From an uncultured Oscillospiraceae bacterium (lineage in GTDB: Bacteria > Bacillota > Clostridia > Oscillospirales > Acutalibacteraceae), in NCBI GenBank assembly GCA_900540275.1, contig UQFO01000004.1, positions 1-64,000 of the forward strand: DNA of 64,000 nucleotides. The letters are read 5' to 3'. The notes beneath the pieces were generated by a model. It was not told the origin of the DNA, did no database searches, and saw only the letters and a list, made by a program, of their open reading frames with translations. The position numbers and the translations under genes are program-made. Below are positions 25,953 to 34,480 of the stretch, in pieces. Each line of letters begins with the position of its first letter. Position 1 is the stretch's first letter.

Positions 25953-27088
25953 CAGTCTTCCACCATGATGTCGATGCTTGCCTTATTTGTTGCCGCGGCG
26001 GGCTTTGCCTCCGGCGCAGGGGCGGGGGCTGCCGCGGCGACAGGAGCCGGCGCTTTGCCGCCTCTGGGCGCTCTTGCGCCCGGGCCCATTTTATTTACGA
26101 GCAGGCCGATATTATCCATCAGCTCCGCCTCGATTTTAGAGGCGATGTCTGGATTATCCCGGAAAAAAATCTTGACGTTGTCGCGGCCCTGGCCGAGGCG
26201 CACATCCCCGTAGGAGAACCACGCGCCGCTTTTTTGGATAACGTCCGCTTTGACGGCCAGGTCAATCAGCTCGCCCTCGCGGGAGATTCCGCTGCCGTAC
26301 ATGATGTCGAACTCCGCTTCTTTAAACGGCGGAGCGATTTTGTTTTTCACGACCTTCGCCCTGGTGCGCGAGCCAATCATTTCGCCGTTTGCCTTGAGCG
26401 TTTCAATGCGGCGGATGTCGATACGCACGGACGAATAGAATTTCAGCGCCCTTCCACCCGGGGTGACCTCCGGGTTGCCGTAGACTACGCCGACCTTTTC
26501 ACGCAGCTGGTTGATGAAGATTGCAACGCAGTTGGATTTTGAGATGGCTCCCGCGAGCTTGCGCAGCGCCTGCGACATCAGCCTTGCCTGAAGGCCCACG
26601 TGGGAGTCGCCCATTTCACCCTCGATTTCCGCCTTCGGCACGAGCGCCGCGACGGAGTCTACGACGATTACGTCGATTGCGCCGGAGCGCACGAGCGCTT
26701 CGGTGATTTCAAGCGCCTGCTCGCCGGTGTCCGGCTGTGAGACAAGCAGGGAATCTACGTCTACGCCGAGCGCCGCCGCATACACGGGGTCAAGCGCGTG
26801 CTCAACGTCGATAAACGCGACGTTGCCGCCGTCCTTCTGCCCCTGTGCGATGCAGTGCAGGGACAGCGTGGTTTTACCGGAGGATTCCGGCCCGTAAATT
26901 TCGATAATCCTTCCCCTGGGAAGGCCGCCGATACCCAGCGCGATATCGAGCGAAAGGCTGCCCGTAGAGACGTGCCCGACGTTCATATGCTCATTTTGCC
27001 CAAGGCGCATGACGGCGCCCTTTCCGAATTGTTTTTCAATCTGGGAAATTGCCGTTTCCAGCGCTTTCGCCTTATTATCTGCTGCCAT
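25952..27088 (-). CDS. recA: Recombinase RecA
   Basis: RecA catalyses strand exchange and triggers the SOS response. The 378-residue protein has Walker A GPESSGKTT near 66, the VDSVAALVPKAEIEGEMGD block, the L2 loop GGRALKFYSSVRIDIRRI, and an Ala/Pro-rich tail before an acidic end (MVED). The ATG at 27088 follows GGAGG; the longer frame runs into its own promoter. recX is overlapped downstream. Confidence 0.99.
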   Translation of the reverse strand: MAADNKAKALETAISQIEKQFGKGAVMRLGQNEHMNVGHVSTGSLSLDIALGIGGLPRGRIIEIYGPESSGKTTLSLHCIAQGQKDGGNVAFIDVEHALDPVYAAALGVDVDSLLVSQPDTGEQALEITEALVRSGAIDVIVVDSVAALVPKAEIEGEMGDSHVGLQARLMSQALRKLAGAISKSNCVAIFINQLREKVGVVYGNPEVTPGGRALKFYSSVRIDIRRIETLKANGEMIGSRTRAKVVKNKIAPPFKEAEFDIMYGSGISREGELIDLAVKADVIQKSGAWFSYGDVRLGQGRDNVKIFFRDNPDIASKIEAELMDNIGLLVNKMGPGARAPRGGKAPAPVAAAAPAPAPEAKPAAATNKASIDIMVED

Positions 27089-27147
27089 GCTGTAATACCT
27101 CCGATACCCGTAATAGGATAAGTGTTTTTCTTGCGTTTCCAATTGCA

Positions 27148-27176
27148 ATTATAACCGATATTCAGAGGAATTGCAA
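27148..27176 (-). promoter_or_regulatory. recA promoter
   Basis: A TATAAT -10 (27148-27153) and TTGCAA -35 (27171-27176) are spaced 17 bases on the minus strand, 60 bases before the recA start. Confidence 0.85.
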
Positions 27177-27183
27177 TAAAAAT

Positions 27184-27197
27184 AGAACGTTTTTTCG
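27184..27197. promoter_or_regulatory. LexA/DinR-like SOS box upstream of recA
   Basis: On the minus strand the site reads CGAAAAAACGTTCT, close to the Gram-positive consensus CGAAC-N4-GTTCG with the C of the left half changed to A. It begins 7 bases upstream of the recA -35. LexA control of recA is general knowledge; binding here is inferred. Confidence 0.6.
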
Positions 27198-27256
27198 ATT
27201 GTTTGCCCTGCTGCTGTTTCATATTTGGAACAGCAGGAAAGGAATGGACAAAGATA

Positions 27257-28105
27257 TTAAATTTTAACGGCGCTGATACAGCGGTCGGTTCCGCCGATAT
27301 CCTTTACAAAGCTGATGCCGGAAAAGCCGTACTCCAAGAAAATTGATTTTACCGGCTGAGCCTGGCCCTCCCCGACCTCAAACGCCATAATGCCGCCGGG
27401 GCGGAGCAACGGCGCCCAGTCCTTTATAATTGCCCGGTAGAACAGCAGGCCGTCAGGCCCGCCGTCGAGCGCCATTTTCGGCTCAAAAGAAATTTCCCTT
27501 TGGAGCGTGCCGATTTCTTCCGTTTCGATATACGGCGGGTTTGAGATGACAGCGTCGAACGCCCCCCGCTCAAATTTGTGAAAGTCCCTGAATACGTCGC
27601 CCTTTACGGCGCGCACGTTCAGGGCGTTGTTATGCCTTATATTTTTTTTAAGATAACCGAACGCTTTGTCTGAAAGCTCAAGCGCGGTAACGTCGCTTTG
27701 CGGCCGTTCCTTGGCAAGCGTTACGGCAATCGCGCCGCTGCCTGCGCACAGGTCGGCGATACGGGGACGGGGGACGGGGGACAGCAATTCAAGCGCCCGA
27801 AGCACCGTGGCCTGCGTATCCTCACGCGGAATCAAAACGCCGGGGCCGACAAAAAACTGCCTTCCCATAAAATCCCAGGAGCCGAGCAGGTACTGGAGCG
27901 GTTCGCCCTTTGCGCGGCGCTCGCAAAGCAACTGAAAACGGGGGATGCCGCCCGCAGGAGCCGTCTGGCTTCCATTCATGATAAGCCCCTGCCTGCCGAT
28001 GCCGAAGCAGTGCTCCAAAAGGCAGGACGCGTCAAAGGCGGGGCTTTCTATCCCCGCCTGTAAAAACGTATTTTTTGTTTTCCGGTAAAGCTCCTTGTAT
28101 GTCAT
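27257..28105 (-). CDS. prmC: Release factor glutamine methyltransferase PrmC
   Basis: PrmC (HemK) methylates the glutamine of the GGQ motif in peptide-chain release factors. The 282-residue protein has the N-terminal helical domain, the PLQYLLGSWDFMGRQFFVGPGVLIPREDT block, the SAM motif DLCAGSGAIAVTLAKE near 117, and the catalytic NPPY (ISNPPYIET) near 191. Its ATG lies only 4 bases after the DUF1385 stop, so it is translationally coupled. The usual neighbour prfA is not present here. Confidence 0.96.
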   Translation of the reverse strand: MTYKELYRKTKNTFLQAGIESPAFDASCLLEHCFGIGRQGLIMNGSQTAPAGGIPRFQLLCERRAKGEPLQYLLGSWDFMGRQFFVGPGVLIPREDTQATVLRALELLSPVPRPRIADLCAGSGAIAVTLAKERPQSDVTALELSDKAFGYLKKNIRHNNALNVRAVKGDVFRDFHKFERGAFDAVISNPPYIETEEIGTLQREISFEPKMALDGGPDGLLFYRAIIKDWAPLLRPGGIMAFEVGEGQAQPVKSIFLEYGFSGISFVKDIGGTDRCISAVKI

Positions 28106-28109
28106 AGCG

Positions 28110-29078
28110 TTACTTTTTCAGAAGGTCGGAGCCGTCTTCCGGAATGACGCATTTCATCGCTTTGATTGCGACCTCAATCATCGTATCGTCCGGCTCTTTT
28201 GTCGTAATGCGCTGTGCCCAGAGGCCGGGCGCTGCGACAATCCTTGTAAACGCATTGTCGTATTTACCGCAGATTTTAATCAGCTCATAGCCGAGTCCGC
28301 AGGAAATCGGAAGCAGCAATATTTTGACCGCGCTGCGCACAAACGGGTTAGTAAACGGGACGAACAGCCCGATGATGATACCCAGAAGCAGCATGATAAT
28401 CATAAAGCTCGTGCCGCAGCGGGGATGGAACCGGCTTTGCCTGCGCACGTTTTCGACCGTCAGCTCTTCTTCGTTTTCATAACAGAAAATGGTCTTATGT
28501 TCCGCGCCGTGGTACTGGAATACGCGCTTCATATCGCTCATTTGTGTACACAAAATGACGTATAGGAGAAACAGGCCAATCCGTAAAACGCCTTCAAATA
28601 CGCTGCGGAACAGCATGTTGCCCTGTAAAAAAGTGGCCGCGTTCGAGGTAATATTATAAAGCCATGTGGGAAGCACGAAAAACAGCCCGATGGCGAGCGC
28701 CACGCCTATAACGGAAGCGAAAATCATCAGCACCTTCATAAACTTGTCGCCGAATACGCGGTCAATCCACTTTTCAAATTTGGAGGGCTGCTCCTGCTCA
28801 TCCTCCGGAATACTGTCCATCGCCTTTTCAGCCGAAAGGGAAAGCGCCTTAAAGCTCAGGCGCATGGAATCGATAAGGCCCCCAACGCCGCGGATGAGGG
28901 GCACACGGAATATTTTAAAGCGCTGCGCGAGGCTTTTAAAGGGAAGGTCCTCCGTATAAATGTCGTCTTCTCCCATGCGCACCGCAACGGTCGTGCGTTT
29001 CGGGCCGCGCATCATAATGCCCTCAATCAACGCGCTACCGCCGATGGAGGTAATCCTTTTTGTTTTATCTGTCGCCAT
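28110..29078 (-). CDS. DUF1385 (YqhQ-like) membrane protein
   Basis: A 322-residue DUF1385 protein, a conserved Firmicute membrane family of unknown function. It shows the family opening GGSALIEGIMMRGP, then RVPLIRGVGGLIDSM, several membrane segments (two around 113-160 and others in the C-terminal half) and the YHGAEHKTIFCYENEEELT motif with QSRFHPRCGTSF. The ATG at 29078 follows AGGAGA. It stands directly before prmC, a common Clostridia arrangement. Confidence 0.92.
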   Translation of the reverse strand: MATDKTKRITSIGGSALIEGIMMRGPKRTTVAVRMGEDDIYTEDLPFKSLAQRFKIFRVPLIRGVGGLIDSMRLSFKALSLSAEKAMDSIPEDEQEQPSKFEKWIDRVFGDKFMKVLMIFASVIGVALAIGLFFVLPTWLYNITSNAATFLQGNMLFRSVFEGVLRIGLFLLYVILCTQMSDMKRVFQYHGAEHKTIFCYENEEELTVENVRRQSRFHPRCGTSFMIIMLLLGIIIGLFVPFTNPFVRSAVKILLLPISCGLGYELIKICGKYDNAFTRIVAAPGLWAQRITTKEPDDTMIEVAIKAMKCVIPEDGSDLLKK

Positions 29079-29211
29079 ATTATTCTCCTGTCCGGTCTGC
29101 CGCAAGCGGACAATCCGATATAATTTATATAAAAGAAAATGACTTGCCTGCAATGACATTATAATCGTTTTTCAGGGACGATTTGTTAAATTATCATGAA
29201 TTTCGCACAGT

Positions 29212-29238
29212 AAAAAGGAACAGGCTTACGCCTGCTCC
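29212..29238 (-). terminator. Terminator overlapping the histidine kinase stop codon
   Basis: In minus-strand RNA the arms GGAGCAGGC and GCCTGTTCC (one G-U pair) enclose the loop GTAA, followed by five U residues. The TAA stop at 29226-29228 is in the loop, so the terminator is built from the last codons of the gene. Confidence 0.8.
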
Positions 29239-30653
29239 TGTTCTTCCTCCTCGTGTAAAACGGGGATAGTAAGCGTAACGGTGGTACCAATGCCTTCCGT
29301 ACTTTCAATATCGAGCGAGCCGCCATGAAGCTGCATAATTTCATCCGCGACCGCAAGCCCAATGCCGGAGCCGCGCACCGTCTGGTTTGCTTTGTAAAAC
29401 TTGTCCTTGATATGCGGCATATGCACTGCCGGAATGCCGCAGCCGTTGTCGCTGATGGCGATTTTGATGTTGTCGGCGTCGCTTGTTACCTGGATGCCGA
29501 TGACGCCGCTTGCCGGCGTGTATTTCAGGGCGTTGTCCATGATATTGATAAAGACCTGCCTCAGCCTGTTTTTATCGCCCATCACAGGCGGGACATGGTC
29601 GGGCTCGTCATAGAGCAAATGCTTGTTTTCGCCCAGCGCCCGTTCACGCAGCATATAGATTGCCTCGTCGAGCTCCGCGAGCAAATCGATTTTATCCATC
29701 ATCAGTACCATCCTGCCGCTTTGGATGCGTGAAAAGTCGAGCAGCTCCTCGACGATGCCCGTCAAGCGCTCCGATTCCTTGACAATGACCGACATGCCCT
29801 TTTCCATAGTTTTCGGGTCGGAAACACCGCCGAGCTGCATCGTCTCCGCCCAGCCCTTGATGGCGGTAAGCGGTGTGCGCAGCTCATGCGAGACGGAGGA
29901 GATAAAATCGTTTTTCATTTTTTCAGACGCGGCCAGCTCGTGCGCCATATAATTGATGGAATCGGACAGCTCGCCAATTTCGTCGTCGTACATTTTATCG
30001 AGCTTTGCGTTGAAATCGCCCTGCGCAATCCGGTTTGCGGTCGCGCTCATTTCACGCACCGGATTGACGATGGAACGGATAAAATAAGCGCCGGAGATAA
30101 CAACGAAAAACGTGATGAAAAGCCCTGCGAGAATAAGCGCCGTGATAGCCAGGAAAATTTTGCGGTTGGCTGCCTCCAGTGAGACGGCATACCGGACCGC
30201 GCCGATGATTTCCCCGTTTGAATTTTGGATAACGCGGGTTGCGGTCATGACCTCTTCGCCGGAGCTTAAATTTCCAGTCCATAGGCCAAAGCCCTCAGGG
30301 TCGTTTTTGGCTTTCTCATAGTCGGGCATGGACTGCGACTCGTCCGGCGCAAAGCCGGTTGAGGTAATAATCACCTTTCCGTAGCTGTTGACGACCATCA
30401 GCTCCATCAGCTCTTTGTCCGGAAAATTCTCAACGTATTCACGCGCGGTCGTGTTGAACTGCTCTGTATCGGCCGCCGTGTAGTTGCCAAAAAAGTTAAC
30501 AAGCTCGTTGCTTCGGCCGCTGATGGTCTGCTGGATTCCGTTGTAATAGAAGGTCTGGATTGAAAAGGAGAGCACGACAATAATTGTCACAAGGATTGCA
30601 AGGATTACGCCGAGCGTGTTGATAAGCCAGCGGCGCGTAATGCCCTTTTTCAC
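29226..30653 (-). CDS. HAMP sensor histidine kinase (WalK/PhoR/ResE-like)
   Basis: The 475-residue membrane sensor has a first membrane helix (~13-35), an extracytoplasmic sensor of ~130 residues with MVVNSYGKVIITSTGF, a second helix (~167-190), a HAMP domain (NPVREMSATANRIAQGDF), the H-box FISSVSHELRTPLTAIKGW, the N-box NALKYTP, DNGCGIP and GSGIGLAVADEIMQLHGG. It pairs with the response regulator 52 bases upstream. The GTG start at 30653 follows GGGAG. The signal is unknown; the adjacent lipoprotein is a candidate partner. Confidence 0.93.
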   Translation of the reverse strand: MKKGITRRWLINTLGVILAILVTIIVVLSFSIQTFYYNGIQQTISGRSNELVNFFGNYTAADTEQFNTTAREYVENFPDKELMELMVVNSYGKVIITSTGFAPDESQSMPDYEKAKNDPEGFGLWTGNLSSGEEVMTATRVIQNSNGEIIGAVRYAVSLEAANRKIFLAITALILAGLFITFFVVISGAYFIRSIVNPVREMSATANRIAQGDFNAKLDKMYDDEIGELSDSINYMAHELAASEKMKNDFISSVSHELRTPLTAIKGWAETMQLGGVSDPKTMEKGMSVIVKESERLTGIVEELLDFSRIQSGRMVLMMDKIDLLAELDEAIYMLRERALGENKHLLYDEPDHVPPVMGDKNRLRQVFINIMDNALKYTPASGVIGIQVTSDADNIKIAISDNGCGIPAVHMPHIKDKFYKANQTVRGSGIGLAVADEIMQLHGGSLDIESTEGIGTTVTLTIPVLHEEEEQEQA

Positions 30654-30705
30654 CTGTGGTCAGCTCCCTTCTGAAATCATTTCTTTAATAGCCCGCCTGG
30701 AACAC

Positions 30706-31407
30706 TCAGGCGTCCCATTTGTAGCCGAGACCCCAAACGGTCACGATATGCTTGGGGTTGCTCGGCTCGTCCTCGATTTTCATACGCAGGCGGCGGATGT
30801 TTACATCGACGATTTTTTCCTCGCCAACATACTGGTCGCCCCAAACGTGCGTGAGGATATCGGTGCGGTCGAGGGCCGTGCCGGGATTCGAGAAGAAGTA
30901 TTCCATAATTTGAAATTCCACCTGCGTCAGCTCAATCATCTTGCCGTTTTTGAGCAGCGCGCGGTTCCTCAGGTTTAAAACGAAGTCGCCTGACTTCAGC
31001 TCTTCTTTAAAGTTGTTTTCGTCGCGCTGCTGCGCAAGCATGACCCTTCTGTGCAAAGCGTCTACACGCGCAACCAGCTCTGACGGGGAAAACGGCTTTG
31101 TGACATAATCGTCCGCTCCAAGCATCAGGCCGGTCACCTTGTCCATCTCCTGCGTGCGCGCAGTCAGCATAATAATACCGATGCTCCCGTTGCGGCTCCT
31201 AAGCTCCTTGCACACGGCAAAGCCGTCGATGCCGGGCATCATAATATCGAGAATCGCGACGTCAAAATCCCCGCCCATCTCGTCATATTTCTGGAGGGCG
31301 GCCTCACCGCAGTCTGCCTCCACTACGTCATATCCCGCCCGCGTCAGGTTGATTACAACAAAGTCGCGGATGGTTGCTTCATCTTCACATACCAATATTT
31401 TTTTCAT
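30706..31407 (-). CDS. OmpR-family response regulator
   Basis: The 233-residue regulator has an N-terminal receiver with acidic pocket CEDEA, phospho-acceptor Asp in AILDIMMPGIDGF (~53), Thr/Lys switch residues (MLTARTQ, TKPFSP), and a C-terminal winged helix with ELTQVEFQIMEYFF and VDVNIRRLRMKIE...TVWGLGYKWDA. It resembles WalR/ResD/PhoP regulators. It is followed by its kinase and preceded by a lipoprotein gene 24 bases upstream, all in the trmB transcript. Confidence 0.95.
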   Translation of the reverse strand: MKKILVCEDEATIRDFVVINLTRAGYDVVEADCGEAALQKYDEMGGDFDVAILDIMMPGIDGFAVCKELRSRNGSIGIIMLTARTQEMDKVTGLMLGADDYVTKPFSPSELVARVDALHRRVMLAQQRDENNFKEELKSGDFVLNLRNRALLKNGKMIELTQVEFQIMEYFFSNPGTALDRTDILTHVWGDQYVGEEKIVDVNIRRLRMKIEDEPSNPKHIVTVWGLGYKWDA

Positions 31408-31431
31408 TTCTGTCCTTCCTTTCCAGCTGTG

Positions 31432-32793
31432 TCACGGTGCGTTGCTGTTAAGCAGCTCAAGATTACTGTCGATTTCACTCATGGGAAGCAGCAGGCTCGA
31501 GCCCTCCTGCGGGATATTGACCGCGTAGGTCAGCCCCGAGCTGCCCAGCAGCTCGACAAACCCGCTTGTATCCTTGCGCTCGGACCAGTCCTTTTGGGTG
31601 AATACCTGTATGGTCAGCAGGACGCTTCCTTTACTCTGTACTCTGCCCGCAGTCTTCCATTCATAAAATGTCATGGAGCGCGCGGTGGTATCGATGCGTG
31701 CCGTTACCTTGTTCTTCCACTTGTCCGGGAGAATAAAGTAATAGCCGTCGGTTGCGTTGATAACGGTTTCCATTACCGTTTGCAGCTTTGCGTCCTTTGT
31801 GCTGATAGAATTCCAGTTCGTTTGGTTGCAGACGGTTTCGTCCTTTTCAAACACCTGCTTTTTCATCAGCTCGACGATTGGAATCTCCATTACGCCGTTG
31901 CTGTCGATATCCTTGCAGACCGTGGAGCTGACGCGTTCCGTCTGGTTTGTCGGCATGTTTTTATCCGATGTGTCATAAAGCGGGTTCTTTAATGAGGAAT
32001 CCGCTTCGTTCCAATACAAAACCTCTGTGGTCATGGTGCTGTTGGGGGAAATGCCGTCTACGAAAACAGCGTTTTTACCATCGGAAGTCCTTCCCTTCTG
32101 GACACTTGCGTAGCGGGTAACGCTGTTGCTCATTTCTGTAACGGAACGGACAAACAGCGACTGGACCTCCGGGTTGAACTGCAAAAGCTTTGCGGTAGCC
32201 GGAATTTCAGAGGCGCCAAGCGACAGCAGGATGATGTCGTCATGGCCGTCGCCGGTCAAATCCTCCACAATAAGCTGGGAGTAGGTTTCAGATACGGTAT
32301 GCTCGGTTGTATGGTTGCCGTTAAAGGTATAGGCGGTCATCTGGTTGACGGGCGCAACAAAATTGCTCCAGCTGACGACCACCTCGTTTTTGCCGTCCCC
32401 GTCGAGGTCACCAAGGCATATTTTATCGACCTCCGTATTTTGGTTGGCAAAATCGCCGATTTCCTGCCATACCCCGTCTATCTCTTTAATAAACAGGACG
32501 TGCGTCGCGGCGGAATCCCCCGCCGGCCTGTAAAGGGCAATGGCCTCGGGCGTCCCGTCGCCGTCGAGGTCTGTCGTTGTAATTGCGGAATGGTAGTCGC
32601 CGTTCTGCGGGTATTTCAGCGTGTAATCGCCGCCCGCCTTTGCTTCGATGACCTCCTGGATTTCCGCCTTGTCTCCCGTGGCGCGGGGCGGGCGCAGCAA
32701 ATCTGAATTATCAAAGCCTGACGGCGTGCAGCCGGTAAGCATAAGGCTTGCCAAAAGCACGGCCAAAACGGCCGCGGTAATCTTTCGTTTCAT
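31432..32793 (-). CDS. Lipoprotein with FG-GAP/VCBS-like repeats
   Basis: The 453-residue lipoprotein has a lipobox LTGC (Cys ~21), so it is predicted to be lipidated on the outer face of the membrane. It carries repeated calcium-binding beta-propeller-type motifs: TTDLDGDGTPEAIAL, LGDLDGDGKNEVVV, VEDLTGDGHDDIIL and CKDIDSNGVMEI. The ATG at 32793 follows AAAGGAGG. It is upstream of the two-component genes by 24 bases, hinting at an accessory sensing or envelope role; no function is known. Confidence 0.82.
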   Translation of the reverse strand: MKRKITAAVLAVLLASLMLTGCTPSGFDNSDLLRPPRATGDKAEIQEVIEAKAGGDYTLKYPQNGDYHSAITTTDLDGDGTPEAIALYRPAGDSAATHVLFIKEIDGVWQEIGDFANQNTEVDKICLGDLDGDGKNEVVVSWSNFVAPVNQMTAYTFNGNHTTEHTVSETYSQLIVEDLTGDGHDDIILLSLGASEIPATAKLLQFNPEVQSLFVRSVTEMSNSVTRYASVQKGRTSDGKNAVFVDGISPNSTMTTEVLYWNEADSSLKNPLYDTSDKNMPTNQTERVSSTVCKDIDSNGVMEIPIVELMKKQVFEKDETVCNQTNWNSISTKDAKLQTVMETVINATDGYYFILPDKWKNKVTARIDTTARSMTFYEWKTAGRVQSKGSVLLTIQVFTQKDWSERKDTSGFVELLGSSGLTYAVNIPQEGSSLLLPMSEIDSNLELLNSNAP

Positions 32794-32828
32794 GCCCCGT
32801 CCTCCTTTCCACTGGGATAACCGGTATT

Positions 32829-33485
32829 TCACCGGTTTACGGCTATGCAGTAATAAATGGGCTTGCCCATTTCCGTAAACATTTTTTCGTGCTCGGTTTC
32901 AATATTGTCCGGAACCTCGCTGTGATGCAGGTCGTCTGTACGGAATATAACAGAAAACCCCGCCTCGCCAAAGTAGCAGAGGCTGTCGTAAAAAAGCGCT
33001 TTGTCATCCGTTTTAAAGCGGATTTCCCCGCCTTTCGCCAAAAAGGTTTTATAAAGATTTAGCTGTTTCGGGAAGGTGAGCCTGCGCTTTTTATGCTTGG
33101 CCTTCGGCCATGGATTACAAAAATTGATGTAAATCCGCTCGATTTGGTCGTCGGGAGAGAGCATTTGGTCAATCCGCTCGATATCCTGCGACATCAGCGC
33201 GATATTATCGACCGGCCGGCCGTTTTCTTCAAATAGCTTTACAATATTGCGCCGTCCAACCGCGAGCACCTCGCTTTTGATATCGACCGCAAGGTAATTG
33301 ACGTTGGGGTTCTGCAGGGCAAGCTGCGCCATAAACCCGCCTTTTCCGCAGCCCAGCTCCAGCTGCAGCGGCTGTTTTTTTGGAAACCACCCTGCCCATT
33401 TCCCCCTGTTTTCCGGGGGATTATCCACAAAAAAGCCGCACGCGGCAAGCTCGGGACGCGCCCAAGGCTTTCTTCTCATCCTCAT
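32829..33485 (-). CDS. trmB: tRNA (guanine-N7-)-methyltransferase
   Basis: TrmB makes 7-methylguanosine at tRNA position 46. The 218-residue protein begins MRMRRKPWARPEL, like other Firmicute TrmB proteins, with the SAM motif LELGCGKGGFM near 44, and INFCNPWPKAKHKKRRLTFP, the signature active-site block. I prefer the ATG at 33485 with GGTGA at 5-base spacing; the upstream ATG at 33497 has no ribosome site. It heads the trmB-lipoprotein-two-component transcript. Confidence 0.95.
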   Translation of the reverse strand: MRMRRKPWARPELAACGFFVDNPPENRGKWAGWFPKKQPLQLELGCGKGGFMAQLALQNPNVNYLAVDIKSEVLAVGRRNIVKLFEENGRPVDNIALMSQDIERIDQMLSPDDQIERIYINFCNPWPKAKHKKRRLTFPKQLNLYKTFLAKGGEIRFKTDDKALFYDSLCYFGEAGFSVIFRTDDLHHSEVPDNIETEHEKMFTEMGKPIYYCIAVNR

Positions 33486-33525
33486 ATGCTTCACCATAAT
33501 GTAAACATGCTCAAAATATCACTTT

Positions 33526-33554
33526 ATTATATCAGGGTTTTTCTGTTTTTGCAA
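33526..33554 (-). promoter_or_regulatory. trmB promoter
   Basis: A TATAAT -10 (33526-33531) and TTGCAA -35 (33549-33554) are spaced 17 bases on the minus strand. Confidence 0.8.
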
Positions 33555-33594
33555 TTCCCGTTTCTATAAAAAGGGGGGCCTTTTCAAAACAAAA

Positions 33595-33624
33595 ATCCGG
33601 CGGAACCGTGAGGCTCCGCCGGAT
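33595..33624 (-). terminator. Cold-shock gene terminator
   Basis: The arms ATCCGGCGGA and TCCGCCGGAT enclose a ten-base loop and are followed by TTTTTG on the minus strand. It lies 22 bases past the csp stop. Confidence 0.92.
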
Positions 33625-33645
33625 GCTTTGTGTTTTTTCAGCTAA

Positions 33646-33858
33646 TCAGCAGGGGCAAACGTTGACCGCTCTTACCTTGCTGCTGTTCTTCGGGTCGGCT
33701 TCCGTATCAAACGTGACCTTCTGGCCTTCGTTGAGCGTTTTGTAGCCGTCGGAAGCAATCGCGGAGAAATGTACGAATACGTCGCCGCTGCCGTCGTCGT
33801 TGGAAATAAATCCAAAGCCTTTTTCTGAGTTAAACCATTTTACTGTACCGTTGTTCAT
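33646..33858 (-). CDS. Cold-shock protein (CspA family)
   Basis: Single cold-shock-domain RNA chaperone of 70 residues. RNP1 (KGFGFI) and RNP2 (DVFVHFSAI) motifs are intact: NNGTVKWFNSEKGFGFISND, then GSGDVFVHFSAIASDGYKTL. The ending VNVCPC is slightly unusual. The ATG at 33858 follows GGAGGT. It is monocistronic, with a near-consensus promoter and a 5' leader of about 125 bases carrying a long hairpin. Confidence 0.97.
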   Translation of the reverse strand: MNNGTVKWFNSEKGFGFISNDDGSGDVFVHFSAIASDGYKTLNEGQKVTFDTEADPKNSSKVRAVNVCPC

Positions 33859-33905
33859 TCTGGTACCTCCATCTAAAAAATTCATATCCGTTGGTGCAAT
33901 TTAAA

Positions 33906-33962
33906 GCGCGCACATTTTTGTAAATCATCAAAACGAACCATGACTTACAAAAACATGCGCGC
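33906..33962 (-). promoter_or_regulatory. Long 5' UTR hairpin of the cold-shock gene
   Basis: Two 18-base arms (33906-33923 and 33945-33962) pair over their full length around a 21-base loop. Both mismatches between the arms become G-U pairs only in minus-strand RNA, the csp sense. The stem starts about 20 bases into the predicted transcript and ends about 48 bases before the start codon. Csp leaders are known temperature-responsive elements; that role is inferred here. Confidence 0.75.
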
Positions 33963-33990
33963 CTAAGATAGCATTTTGAATACTTTTATT

Positions 33991-34019
33991 AGTATACCAC
34001 GGCAAAATAGAAAAGTCAA
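33991..34019 (-). promoter_or_regulatory. Cold-shock gene promoter
   Basis: A TATACT -10 (33991-33996) and TTGACT -35 (34014-34019) are spaced 17 bases on the minus strand. Confidence 0.85.
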
Positions 34020-34040
34020 TGAAATATTCGGAAATAAATT

Positions 34041-34448
34041 TTAAGCTTCCTTTGCCGCCGCCAACAGCGCCGGGCTGCACAGCAGGGATATTTGTTCCGG
34101 GTCGTCGGGAAGCGCAATCAGCGCCTGCTTTCCGCTCTTAAGGAAATAGCCTTGCGCCGTGCCTGCCGGCCCCTCTATTTTTTGTACCTGGGGAGGGACG
34201 CCTGTGGAAAGCGCCTTGGAAAGCACCTGCGCCAGGTTGTTTTCATCCTTTCTCGCAAGGCCGCCCACCACAAAAACAATATTTTCATGGCTGAACGCTT
34301 CGTTCAGAGCGTCCACAAGATGCCCGGGGGAAAAAGCAGCGCTGACGTCCACGGGATTTAACCCGGCTGCAGCAAGGCAGCCGGAAATCGCTGTTTCGCA
34401 ATAGCCGGTCTGGTGGGCCATATAAAAAACCAGTCCGCATTTTATCAT
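34041..34448 (-). CDS. Small protein with MoCF/CinA-like fold
   Basis: The 135-residue protein looks like a compact molybdopterin-binding (MoCF, MoaB/CinA N-terminal) domain. NIVFVVGGLARKDENNLAQVLSKAL aligns with the GGLGPTxDD stretch, and GPAGTAQGYFLKSGKQALIALPDDPEQI with the C-terminal LPGxPxE segment. The GGLGP and PGxP residues are degraded, so true cofactor binding is doubtful. It begins 32 bases after the sortase, whose N-terminus carries the same kind of domain, so the two are likely co-expressed and may interact. The family call is by eye. Confidence 0.55.
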   Translation of the reverse strand: MIKCGLVFYMAHQTGYCETAISGCLAAAGLNPVDVSAAFSPGHLVDALNEAFSHENIVFVVGGLARKDENNLAQVLSKALSTGVPPQVQKIEGPAGTAQGYFLKSGKQALIALPDDPEQISLLCSPALLAAAKEA

Positions 34449-34480
34449 ATTAATTCACCGTCTTACTTTTCGGTTTAGGT

